A stretch of DNA of 60,019 bases from Sulfitobacter sediminilitoris (lineage in GTDB: Bacteria; Pseudomonadota; Alphaproteobacteria; Rhodobacterales; Rhodobacteraceae), in contig NZ_JAABNT010000019.1 of the NCBI RefSeq assembly GCF_010667575.1, forward strand, positions 1 to 60,019, written 5' to 3'. The position numbers and the translations under genes were made by a program. Of this stretch, positions 35,267 through 42,909 are shown piece by piece; position 1 is the first letter of the stretch, and the number at the start of each line of letters is the position of its first letter. The notes under the pieces were generated by a model. That model saw only the letters and a list, made by a program, of their open reading frames with translations. It searched no databases and was not told the DNA's origin.

Positions 35267-35298
35267 GGTTTACTTTGGGTCATGCTGCCAAAGTAACC
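35267..35298. repeat. hairpin GGTTtACTTTGG...CCAAAGTAACC
   Basis: TTACTTTGG (35270-35278) and CCAAAGTAA (35288-35296) are perfect inverted repeats around a 9-base loop, extended by GG/CC pairs with one bulge. TTTT follows on the plus strand. It lies between the 3' end of the first TerB gene and the hisP-like start, so it may end the TerB transcript or act as an operator for the transporter. Confidence 0.5.
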
Positions 35299-35304
35299 TT
35301 TTGT

Positions 35305-35739
35305 TCAGCCATCGACACGCTGCCGCGCCATCGCACTGTCTGTGTCTGTCACCCCCAGAAGATTGGCGACCAGCCGCAAAAGCGCATTTTCTTCGTCGGT
35401 ACGTGTCCCATCTGCCAATACAACTTTCCACAGTGCCTCAATCACACCCAATCGCTCTTCATACGGCACAGCATCCTTGATCGCGCGGGTAAAGCGCACC
35501 GTGTCGGGTGCCTCCGCCTCCAAAGCCTCACCTTGGCTGCGTAATTCCCGCGCGTCTGCTGAACTCAGACCATAGCGTGCTGACGCGATATCTTCGATCA
35601 GGCGCGCCTCGGACGTGGCATAATCGTGGTCCGATTTCGCGACGCGCACAAGCAGGGCGGTCAACGCCAAACGGGCGTCGTCATCGGCAAAGGGGGCGGG
35701 GTCCGGCTCTGTCAGCCGTCTGAGAAAATCACCAAACAT
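35305..35739 (-). CDS. TerB-family protein (tandem copy 1)
   Basis: A 144-residue all-helical TerB-like protein. The family features are LALTALLVRVAKSDHDY (acidic, metal-binding helix) and a second repeat-like segment YEERLGVIEALWKVVLADGTRTDEEN. TerB proteins are cytoplasmic or membrane-associated and linked to tellurite and stress responses, but this short alphaproteobacterial form is of unknown role. It is about 30 % similar by eye to the gene just upstream, which has the same layout. Confidence 0.85.
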   Translation of the reverse strand: MFGDFLRRLTEPDPAPFADDDARLALTALLVRVAKSDHDYATSEARLIEDIASARYGLSSADARELRSQGEALEAEAPDTVRFTRAIKDAVPYEERLGVIEALWKVVLADGTRTDEENALLRLVANLLGVTDTDSAMARQRVDG

Positions 35740-35775
35740 GGTGTGGATATAGGCGGCGGTTCAGGAAAGGCCAAG

Positions 35776-36213
35776 TCAGCTTTCGCCGGTGGCTTCCTTG
35801 CGCAGCGCCTCGATGTCTGTGTCGGTCAGCCCCAAGGCGGTTTCAATCGCCAAAAGCTGGATTTCTTCGGCCTCGTGGCGATGACCATCGGCAAGTGCGA
35901 CGGACCACATGGCCTGTCCCAGTGAAAGGCGATGGGCGTAATCAACTTCTTCGCGCAGGATGCGGGCAAAATCGGAAGTATCGGGCGCGTCATGTTCCAG
36001 CTTTTCACAGACTGCACGCAGCTTGGCTGCCTCAATCGGTCCAATGTCAAACGTCTGTGACAGGATGCGATCAATCTGGCCGATCTCTTTGGCGTTATAG
36101 TTGCGGTCCGCGAAAGCGACACGAACCAACAAAGCGCCGAGGGCCAATTGTGCATTCGGCTGTGGCAAGGGGGCCGGCGCGGGCTTGCGGCGCGGGAAAA
36201 GGCGTTCAAACAT
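35776..36213 (-). CDS. TerB-family protein (tandem copy 2)
   Basis: A 145-residue paralogue of the following gene. Matching segments are LALGALLVRVAFADRNYNAKE, then HDAPDTSDFARILREEVDYAHRLSLGQAMWSVALADGHRHEAEE. The acidic residues in both halves are kept, suggesting both copies bind metal. The 36-bp gap between the copies indicates co-transcription. Confidence 0.85.
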   Translation of the reverse strand: MFERLFPRRKPAPAPLPQPNAQLALGALLVRVAFADRNYNAKEIGQIDRILSQTFDIGPIEAAKLRAVCEKLEHDAPDTSDFARILREEVDYAHRLSLGQAMWSVALADGHRHEAEEIQLLAIETALGLTDTDIEALRKEATGES

Positions 36214-36222
36214 AATGGATTG

Positions 36223-36873
36223 TTAACTCAAATCAGGTGGTTTTCCAAAGCGTAACGTATCAATGGCAAGGCCCTGTGGGTCCGTGTTGGTAATGATGAA
36301 CCCAGCGATATCGGCTTGACCCGTACTGCGCAAGAAACCGACAGCGAATTCACCGGTGGGCTGTACAGGCACCTGGCCGATTGCGCTGCCATCGCGCCGG
36401 TAGAAGGTGACAAAAGCGGCACCTGCCTCACCGCCGCGCAGATCGAAGGCAAGCGCGGACTGATCGGCGTCAAACAGAACGGCAATCGCGCCTTCACCTT
36501 GCGCCTCGCGTTTGGGAAATCCCGCCGCGCCGTAGCCATTGAGCACCGTCTGTCCGTAGAAATGCACCACCGAAAGATTTTGCCCGGTCGCGCCCGGCAG
36601 CATTGTCAATGGGGCAAAGGCATCGCCCGTGATTTCATCGTGTGAGCCGCGGGCGCGCGTACTCTGACCCGCAAAACGCTCTCCGAAAGTGGCGCCGGGC
36701 AGGGGCAAAATGTCATCGAAATTGCGCCCCGGACCCGCGCCACTGCGCACATCCTCAAACGTGATGATTTCGGTCAGGGTCAGACTATCGGGATCAACCA
36801 GACAGACCTGCGCGCCGCAGGCCAAAGCCGCGCCGGGAGCAAGTGCCAGAAAAAGGGCCGCCAGACGTTTCAT
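36223..36873 (-). CDS. secreted protein of unknown function
   Basis: A 216-residue protein with signal peptide MKRLAALFLALAPGAALA and two cysteines at the mature N-terminus (CGAQVC). The mature region is beta-rich and contains ITFEDVRSGAGPGRNFDDILPLPGATFGERFAGQ and AIAVLFDADQSALAFDLRGGEAGAAFVTFYRRDGS. This pattern resembles jelly-roll or lectin-like secreted proteins, though no catalytic motif is evident. It ends 10 bp before the second TerB start, so it is co-directional and possibly co-transcribed. Confidence 0.72.
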   Translation of the reverse strand: MKRLAALFLALAPGAALACGAQVCLVDPDSLTLTEIITFEDVRSGAGPGRNFDDILPLPGATFGERFAGQSTRARGSHDEITGDAFAPLTMLPGATGQNLSVVHFYGQTVLNGYGAAGFPKREAQGEGAIAVLFDADQSALAFDLRGGEAGAAFVTFYRRDGSAIGQVPVQPTGEFAVGFLRSTGQADIAGFIITNTDPQGLAIDTLRFGKPPDLS

Positions 36874-36894
36874 AACATCAGTTTAGCACAATTT

Positions 36895-37188
36895 TCAGCT
36901 TTCGTACCCCTCAACGATCACGAGACTGCCTTCGGCGACGGGCAGGCGGATCGCTTTGGCATTTTGGTAGTCGTCGCTGTGATAGCAGGCCACCGCATCC
37001 GCGTAGGATGCGAATTCGATGATCACTGTCCGGGCGCGCCATGTGCCTTCTTCGACTTGCTGTTTGCCGCCACGAGCGAGAAACTTTGCACCGTAATCAG
37101 CAAAAGGTTTGGCGTTCGCTGCGCGGTAGGTGTCATAGACTTCGGCGTCTTTCACATCCATCTGTCCGATCCAGTATCCTTTGGGCAT
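36895..37188 (-). CDS. DUF1330 domain protein
   Basis: A 97-residue ferredoxin-fold protein with the DUF1330 pattern: KGYWIGQMDVKDAEVYDTYRAANAKPFADYGAKFLARGG, then RTVIIEFASYADAVACYHSDDYQNAKAIR. The dimeric alpha/beta barrel family is cytoplasmic and of unknown function. AAAGGAC precedes the chosen ATG. The frame is open far upstream only because it runs antisense to nothing real. Confidence 0.9.
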   Translation of the reverse strand: MPKGYWIGQMDVKDAEVYDTYRAANAKPFADYGAKFLARGGKQQVEEGTWRARTVIIEFASYADAVACYHSDDYQNAKAIRLPVAEGSLVIVEGYES

Positions 37189-37202
37189 ATTTTGTCCTTT
37201 TA

Positions 37203-37979
37203 TCAGAGTGTTGCGAATTTCGCTGAAAGCCGCTTGGCCTCGTCTTGCGTACCATAGGGTGCGTTGATGATGAACATGCCTGATCCAACCATCCCGTGGC
37301 CGGGCCGTGCGGGCGGAAAGCGGACCTCGTGACGCAGCGCGTCGGGGTGGGCCTTTGTGAGCGCGTTCAGCATTGGCAGATGTGCCTTGCTGACCAGCAA
37401 AGGATACCAAAGCGCGATGATGCCCACGTTCCATGCCCTCGCAATCTTGGAGATATGACGTGGAATGGCGGCATAGTCGTCTTTGACCTCGTAACTGGGG
37501 TCAATCAGCATCAGTCCACGGCGGGGTGTCGGCGGGGTGAGGGCATGAGCCATCTCAAACCCGTCGCGATTGTGGATTTTGGCAGGGAAGGGTGAGAGGG
37601 CCAGTTCAAGGGCTGCATGTTCGCGCGGGTGCAGTTCTGCGATGTGAATCTGGTCCGTCGGTCGTAACAGGCTGGCGGCGATTAGGGGGGAGCCCGGATA
37701 GCTGTTGGGGCCGTTTTCGGTCTCAACCTGTTTCAAAACACGTGCATAGGGGTGATCGGGCGCAAACCAGCTGCGCACCTTTTTGATGCCTTGCGCGGCT
37801 TCGCCAGTCCTGAGCGCCTCATCACCGGACAGGTCATAGAGCGCCCGACCGCCATGTGTTTCAATGTAGGTCAGAGGTTTGTCTTTGACCGCCAGATAGG
37901 CCAGCATCCACGCCAGCAAGGCATGTTTGTGGACATCAGCGAGGTTTCCGGCGTGGTAAATGTGTTGATATGACAGCAT
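37203..37979 (-). CDS. rlmJ: 23S rRNA (adenine-2030-N6)-methyltransferase RlmJ
   Basis: A 258-residue SAM-dependent methyltransferase. Diagnostic segments are MLSYQHIYHAGNLADVHKHALLAWML at the N-terminus, YIETHGGRALYDLSG (SAM site), and the catalytic DPSYEVKDDY (an NPPF-like motif). It methylates A2030 of 23S rRNA. The start was set at MLSYQ, where the family begins. Confidence 0.93.
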   Translation of the reverse strand: MLSYQHIYHAGNLADVHKHALLAWMLAYLAVKDKPLTYIETHGGRALYDLSGDEALRTGEAAQGIKKVRSWFAPDHPYARVLKQVETENGPNSYPGSPLIAASLLRPTDQIHIAELHPREHAALELALSPFPAKIHNRDGFEMAHALTPPTPRRGLMLIDPSYEVKDDYAAIPRHISKIARAWNVGIIALWYPLLVSKAHLPMLNALTKAHPDALRHEVRFPPARPGHGMVGSGMFIINAPYGTQDEAKRLSAKFATL

Positions 37980-38050
37980 GTCCCACCTGTGGGGGCCGGA
38001 CACAGCTCTTGCAAGAGTTTTAGGAGGAAAACCGGGATTTTCTGAGGCGC

Positions 38051-39697
38051 TCAGACAAGACGCGAAATTTCCTTGGCCGCGCGGATGAAATCCTTGAACA
38101 GGGGATGCGGTGCGAAAGGCTTGGATTTCAGCTCTGGATGAAACTGTACCCCGATAAACCATGGATGGTCCGTCCATTCCACGATCTCGGGCAGTTTGCC
38201 GTCAGGTGACATGCCCGAAAAGCAAAGGCCGACTTCTTCAAGCTTGTCTTTATAGGCGATATCGACTTCGTAACGATGCCGGTGGCGTTCATCAATCGAC
38301 GTGGTGCCATAGGCTTCGGCCGCCTTCGATCCTGGCTTCAGTGTCGCATCGTAGGCCCCCAAACGCATTGTGCCTCCCTTGTCGTCACCTACCTTGCGCT
38401 CGACCTTGTGATTGCCCTGCACCCATTCCTTGAGGTGGTAGACCACAGGCTCAAACCGCTTCTTGCCGGCCTCATGATCGAATTCCTCGGATCCGGCTGA
38501 TTTAAGACCTGCCACGTTTCGTGCGGCTTCGATGACTGCCATCTGCATGCCCAAACAAATGCCCAGATAGGGCACCTTGTGCTCGCGGGCATATTGGGCC
38601 GCCTTGATCTTGCCTTCTGTCCCACGCTCGCCAAATCCTCCGGGAACGAGGATCGCATGAAGACCTTCGAGATGCGCGCCGACATCTTCGGACTGGTCGA
38701 AGATTTCGGCATCAACCCATTCAATCCTGACCTTGACGCGGTTCGCCATGCCGCCATGTGTCAAAGCCTCTGCAATGGACTTATAGGCGTCTTCAAGCTG
38801 CGTATATTTGCCCACGATCGCCACGCGCACTTCGCCTTCGGGATTATGAATGCGGTCATAGACGTCATGCCAGACGGTCAGGTCCGGTTTCGGGGCCGGA
38901 GAGATCTCGAAGGCATCTAGTACCGCCTGATCAAGCCCTTGCGCGTGATAGGCCAGCGGGGCCTCATAGATCGATTTAAGATCGTAGGCGGCAACGACCG
39001 CCTCTTTGCGCACGTTACAGAACAAAGCGATCTTTTCGCGCTCCTTTTCAGGGATTGGTTTTTCAGAGCGGCACACGAGAATGTCAGGCGCGATGCCTAT
39101 GCTTTGCAGTTCCTTGACCGAGTGCTGTGTTGGTTTTGTCTTCAACTCACCAGAAGCCGCCAGATAGGGCAGCAGCGTCAAATGCATAAAGATGCACTGC
39201 CCGCGCGGCTTGTCATGGCTGAACTGACGAATGGCTTCGAAAAAAGGCAGGCCCTCGATGTCACCAACAGTGCCGCCGATCTCGCATAGCATGAAATCAA
39301 CCTCATCGTCGCCAATGGCGAGGAACTCTTTGATTTCATTGGTGACATGGGGAACCACCTGAATTGTTTTGCCAAGGTAGTCGCCCCGACGCTCTTTCTC
39401 CAGCACGTTCGAATAAATGCGGCCAGACGAGACTGAGTCCGTCTTGCGGGCAGGAACGCCGGTAAAGCGTTCGTAATGGCCCAGATCAAGGTCTGTCTCT
39501 GCCCCGTCGTCGGTGACAAACACCTCGCCATGCTCAAAGGGGCTCATCGTGCCGGGATCGACGTTGAGATAGGGGTCAAGCTTGCGCAAGCGCACAGAGA
39601 AACCACGGGCTTGCAACAACGCGCCCAAAGCAGCCGACGCCAACCCTTTGCCAAGGGAAGAGACCACACCGCCGGTAATGAAAATATAGCGCGCCAT
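38051..39697 (-). CDS. pyrG: CTP synthase
   Basis: A 548-residue enzyme converting UTP to CTP with glutamine. The N-terminal synthetase domain starts [28 protein letters not shown] (P-loop), with [26 protein letters not shown]. The C-terminal class I GATase has the nucleophile in GICLGMQ and ends with [11 protein letters not shown] (His and Glu of the triad). It follows secG on the same strand at 175 bp. Confidence 0.98.
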   Translation of the reverse strand: MARYIFITGGVVSSLGKGLASAALGALLQARGFSVRLRKLDPYLNVDPGTMSPFEHGEVFVTDDGAETDLDLGHYERFTGVPARKTDSVSSGRIYSNVLEKERRGDYLGKTIQVVPHVTNEIKEFLAIGDDEVDFMLCEIGGTVGDIEGLPFFEAIRQFSHDKPRGQCIFMHLTLLPYLAASGELKTKPTQHSVKELQSIGIAPDILVCRSEKPIPEKEREKIALFCNVRKEAVVAAYDLKSIYEAPLAYHAQGLDQAVLDAFEISPAPKPDLTVWHDVYDRIHNPEGEVRVAIVGKYTQLEDAYKSIAEALTHGGMANRVKVRIEWVDAEIFDQSEDVGAHLEGLHAILVPGGFGERGTEGKIKAAQYAREHKVPYLGICLGMQMAVIEAARNVAGLKSAGSEEFDHEAGKKRFEPVVYHLKEWVQGNHKVERKVGDDKGGTMRLGAYDATLKPGSKAAEAYGTTSIDERHRHRYEVDIAYKDKLEEVGLCFSGMSPDGKLPEIVEWTDHPWFIGVQFHPELKSKPFAPHPLFKDFIRAAKEISRLV

Positions 39698-39819
39698 CCG
39701 TTTTAGGACCCCCGTGAAGTTCAGTTTGTGCGGAAAACCCGCCTGAGCCGCCGTCGAAAAACCACAGCATCACGGGATTTAAGGATAACAGGATTCGTGA
39801 ACTCAAGGCAAGGCCGGTG

Positions 39820-39836
39820 CCCAACATCATGTTGGG
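39820..39836. repeat. 17-bp palindrome in the secG-pyrG gap
   Basis: CCCAACATCATGTTGGG is a perfect inverted repeat around a single C. It lies about 35 bp after the secG stop. Neither strand has a T-tract after it, so an operator or a Rho-independent element of unusual type is possible. Confidence 0.45.
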
Positions 39837-39872
39837 AAATTCGAGCCTTCCTCAAGGTGTTGTAGTTCTTGC

Positions 39873-40235
39873 TTAATCCGACAGGGGCACCAGAGGCGCG
39901 TTGTCATCAGCCGTTGGTGGCAGAAGGCTCTCGCCGGATGGCACTGTGCTGTCTGTTTCGGTCGCCGCAGGCGGTGTGACGCCCAAGCGGTCGATGACGG
40001 AAGCGCCGGAGGATTTCTGTGCAACAATCACGGTCAGCGTGATTGAGGTCACGATGAAAGCCGCACCCAAAAGCCAGGTCAGCCTCGTCAGTGCCGTGGC
40101 AGCCGCGCGACCAGACACGGCACCGCCGCCACCACCGCCCATGCCCAGACCGCCACCTTCAGAGCGTTGCATCAGCACAACGGCAATCAGGCCAAGGGCC
40201 AGAAGAAGGTGAATGATCAGAACGACGTTTTCCAT
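39873..40235 (-). CDS. secG: preprotein translocase subunit SecG
   Basis: A 120-residue SecYEG component. Two membrane helices are at about residues 2-20 and 52-72, separated by the conserved QRSEGGGLGMGGGGGG loop. The C-terminal tail after about residue 75 is a low-complexity Pro/Thr/Ser extension typical of alphaproteobacteria. It helps move proteins across the inner membrane. Confidence 0.95.
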   Translation of the reverse strand: MENVVLIIHLLLALGLIAVVLMQRSEGGGLGMGGGGGGAVSGRAAATALTRLTWLLGAAFIVTSITLTVIVAQKSSGASVIDRLGVTPPAATETDSTVPSGESLLPPTADDNAPLVPLSD

Positions 40236-40557
40236 GGGGCGGTGACTTTCGTTTTTGGTTTGCGGCTATCTATGCATCTTTGCGCTTAGGGGCAAGGAGG
40301 GATTGGGGTCACATGTGCGCCGAATGTAGCCTATCCACGAACAAAGACCGCCGAAATTGCGGCGGTCTTTTTTCGAGCGGTTCTCTACCACGCCATGTTA
40401 AGAGGGCTATCCTGGAATTGAGGTGGATCAGACTCGCTCTATGGGAATTACCTTATCACAAAAGCGCGCAAAAATCGCACACAAAGAATTAAGGAGAATG
40501 AGGGACTTGGCCTCAATCCCGATGGACACGGCTGATTTGGTGGTGCAGTCTTAGTCC
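40236..40557. other. 322-bp gap between secG and nitrile hydratase genes
   Basis: No protein gene is convincing here; a plus-strand reading frame from about 40313 runs straight through a terminator hairpin. The gap holds the secG promoter on one strand, the nitrile hydratase promoter on the other, and a strong orphan terminator facing rightward. A short transcribed RNA ending at that terminator is possible. Confidence 0.5.
40343..40373 (+). terminator. orphan rho-independent terminator
   Basis: A perfect 11-bp stem AAAGACCGCCG / CGGCGGTCTTT with loop AAATTG is followed by six T residues. It faces plus, but no plus-strand gene ends upstream within several kilobases. It therefore suggests a small RNA or a leader transcript starting in the secG upstream region. 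Confidence 0.8.
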
Positions 40558-41172
40558 ATGCCACACGATCATTCCCACGACGACCCGCACGCGCTGTTGC
40601 CCTCTGATCCGGCCCTTCGGGTCAAGGCGCTTGAGACTCTTTTGACAAAGAAGGGCCTGATTGATCCTGCCGCACTGGATGAGATCATCGACACCTATGA
40701 AAACAAGATCGGGCCGCGCAACGGCGCGCGGGTCGTCGCCAAGACGTGGATCGATCCGAATTTCCGCAAAGCCTTGCTTGAAGATGCCACGTCTGTGGTG
40801 GCCGACCTTGGTTACTATGGCCGGCAAGGCGAACACATGGTCGCGGTCGAGAACACGGATGCAGTGCACAACATGGTCGTCTGCACGCTGTGCTCTTGTT
40901 ACCCGTGGCCTTTGCTGGGCATCCCGCCCGGCTGGTACAAGTCCGACGCCTACCGCGCCCGCGCCGTGCGTGAGCCGCGCAAGGTCTTGGCGGATTTCGG
41001 TGTCACCCTGCCCGAAGACATGGCTGTGCGCGTTTGGGATTCAACGGCCGAGATGCGCTATCTGGTGATCCCGCAGCGTCCTGCCGGAACCGAAGACATG
41101 GACGAAGAAGCCCTGATGAACCTTGTGAGCCGTGACAGCATGATCGGCACGGCACTGGCGGGCACGCCATGA
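40558..41172 (+). CDS. nthA: nitrile hydratase subunit alpha, cobalt type
   Basis: A 204-residue subunit of the enzyme that hydrates nitriles to amides. The metal-claw motif VCTLCSC (C109-C114) has Thr in the second position, which marks the cobalt type (iron enzymes have CSLCSC). [30 protein letters not shown] is the conserved downstream core. The His-rich N-terminus (MPHDHSHDD) is typical. It overlaps nthB by ATGA. Confidence 0.96.
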   Translation: MPHDHSHDDPHALLPSDPALRVKALETLLTKKGLIDPAALDEIIDTYENKIGPRNGARVVAKTWIDPNFRKALLEDATSVVADLGYYGRQGEHMVAVENTDAVHNMVVCTLCSCYPWPLLGIPPGWYKSDAYRARAVREPRKVLADFGVTLPEDMAVRVWDSTAEMRYLVIPQRPAGTEDMDEEALMNLVSRDSMIGTALAGTP

Positions 41173-41846
41173 CCCGCGTGCATGATATGGGCGGGCGGTT
41201 TGGGGATGGAGCCGTTGTGCCGGAACCAGAGCACGAAGTATTCCATGAAGACTGGCACAAACGGGCACTGGCCGTAGTACTGGCCTGTGGGGCGTTGGGG
41301 AAGTGGAACCTCGATATCTCACGTCACGCGCGCGAGCGGTTGAAGCCAACGGACTATGCGCGATTTTCCTACTATGAAAAGTGGATGGGTGGCTTCGCGA
41401 CGTTGCTGGTGGAAACAGGTGTTGTGACCCGTGATGAACTGGCTGGGAACGCTGAGCCTGCTCCATCCGACCTTGCCGAGAAAGCGTGGAAGCCGACGGA
41501 GATCGCCAAGGTCCTGTCAAAAGGCGGTCCGGTGGACCGGCCCAGAAATGTGGCCCCGATGTTTGCCCCCGGCGACACGGTGATTGCGCGTCCCCATGCG
41601 GAGAACATGAAAGTCAGCGGTGGGCATACGCGCCTGCCTGCCTACGCGGCCGGTGCGCGTGGCACCATCCTGCGTCTGCATGGCAGCCACATCTTGCCCG
41701 ATGCGCACGCGCATGGCTTCGGCGAAGCGCCAGAGCCGCTCTATGCGGTGGTCTTCCCTGCGTCCGAGCTTTGGGCGCATCCAGAGCATCCGCGCGATGA
41801 GGTCGTGCTGGACATGTGGCAAAGCTATCTCAAGCCCACATCATGA
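41169..41846 (+). CDS. nthB: nitrile hydratase subunit beta
   Basis: A 225-residue partner of the alpha subunit. The N-terminal conserved segment is [18 protein letters not shown], followed by [33 protein letters not shown]. The C-terminal SH3-like barrel ([36 protein letters not shown]) is complete. It is translationally coupled to both neighbours by ATGA overlaps. Confidence 0.96.
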   Translation: MTRVHDMGGRFGDGAVVPEPEHEVFHEDWHKRALAVVLACGALGKWNLDISRHARERLKPTDYARFSYYEKWMGGFATLLVETGVVTRDELAGNAEPAPSDLAEKAWKPTEIAKVLSKGGPVDRPRNVAPMFAPGDTVIARPHAENMKVSGGHTRLPAYAAGARGTILRLHGSHILPDAHAHGFGEAPEPLYAVVFPASELWAHPEHPRDEVVLDMWQSYLKPTS

Positions 41847-42157
41847 AGCCTGAACCCGTCTTCGAAACGCCTTGGCATGCGCAGGTTTTTGCACTCACCG
41901 TCCATCTGAACGAAGCGGGGCATTTCGAGTGGGGCGCATGGGCTGAGCGCTTTGGCGCAACCCTGAAACGTCACGGGTTGGGCCGCGAATTGAACGGCGG
42001 CGAGGATTACTTCGCGGCGTGGCTGGAAACGCTTGAAAGCTTGCTCGATGAAATTGGCATGGCTGCACCTGAGGATGTAGCCGCGCTTCGCGACGCCTGG
42101 GAGGCTGCCTATCTCAGCACCCCACATGGCGCACCAGTCAAGCTGGCAGATGCATGA
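41843..42157 (+). CDS. nitrile hydratase accessory protein (metallochaperone-type)
   Basis: A 104-residue protein whose sequence resembles the N-terminal part of nitrile hydratase beta (FETPWHAQVFALTVHLNEAGHFEWGAWAERFGATLKR). This is the small activator family needed for cobalt insertion or subunit swapping. The ATG lies in the nthB stop (ATGA). It completes the alpha-beta-activator operon in its usual order. Confidence 0.9.
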   Translation: MKPEPVFETPWHAQVFALTVHLNEAGHFEWGAWAERFGATLKRHGLGRELNGGEDYFAAWLETLESLLDEIGMAAPEDVAALRDAWEAAYLSTPHGAPVKLADA

Positions 42158-42202
42158 CGATGCAATTGCCGACGGGGGCGATGTGTCCCGTCAGCAGTCC
42201 CA

Positions 42203-42415
42203 TCACTTGCGGCTGAAAATCCCCGCTTTGCGCAGGAACCGGCCCCATGCCCCTTTGCGTGGCAGCCACCCTGTAACAGTGCGTGACGTGCCGGCCAAAC
42301 GGTTGAATTCATGGTTGTCGATGATCCGCTCGGCGCAGCCGCACCCTTCGCCCGTGGCCACCTTGTCGAAATAGAATTTCTGAAAATCCTGGGCTTTGTC
42401 CGGTCTGCGTCCCAT
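42203..42415 (-). CDS. small conserved-looking protein of unknown function
   Basis: A 70-residue protein, basic, with a CGC motif (GEGCGCAERIIDNHEFNRL) and a C-terminal GWLPRKGAWGRFLRKAG. It is 12 bp downstream of the DUF6524 pseudogene on the same strand and probably co-transcribed. I do not recognise the family. Confidence 0.55.
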   Translation of the reverse strand: MGRRPDKAQDFQKFYFDKVATGEGCGCAERIIDNHEFNRLAGTSRTVTGWLPRKGAWGRFLRKAGIFSRK

Positions 42416-42427
42416 TAAGTCTGCTCC

Positions 42428-42823
42428 CTATTCGTCCACATCATCCATGTCTGACTGACCAGATAGGGCGCGGCGCACATGGCTCCAGCTTAAACCGATG
42501 CCCAGCACGAAACTCAACGCCCCCAGCGCCAGCCACAGATTAAAGCTGGCATTGTCCAGTCGCAACACACCCAGATCATGAAGCACCCAAAGTGCAGCAC
42601 CGACCACTGCCAGAACCAGCAGCATTCCGAACGCCCCGATGGAGCGCAAGGTTGCGCGCAGGTAGATGATATACCCTTTCCCAAGGACCAGCCCGGTTAG
42701 CACCGCAATCGACAGGTTGGCCCCGCCGTAGCTGCGCACCCAATCGACGTAATTCTATTCCGTGGGGTTGAACGTCGCCGCAAGCAACAAGAACGCGAAT
42801 ACCCAACGCAGTACAAAGCCCAT
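42428..42823 (-). pseudogene. DUF6524 membrane protein gene with an internal amber stop
   Basis: Read from the ATG, the protein is MGFVLRWVFAFLLLAATFNPTE, then a TAG codon (42757-42755), then NYVDWVRSYGGANLSIAVLTGLVLGKGYIIYLRATLRSIGAFG... to the end (131 codons). The family usually has an aromatic residue at that place (NPT-W-NY), so a TGG to TAG change is the simplest explanation. Four membrane helices are otherwise intact. It is either a fresh nonsense mutation or a base-call error; internal re-initiation would give about 103 residues lacking the first helix. Confidence 0.85.
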
Positions 42824-42909
42824 GATGCCTTTCTCCTTGGTTTCATGACCAGAGTAGCCGGACAATTGTGCGCGTCCAGCAGGTTATTGACGTTAACAAA
42901 TGTGGGTCA

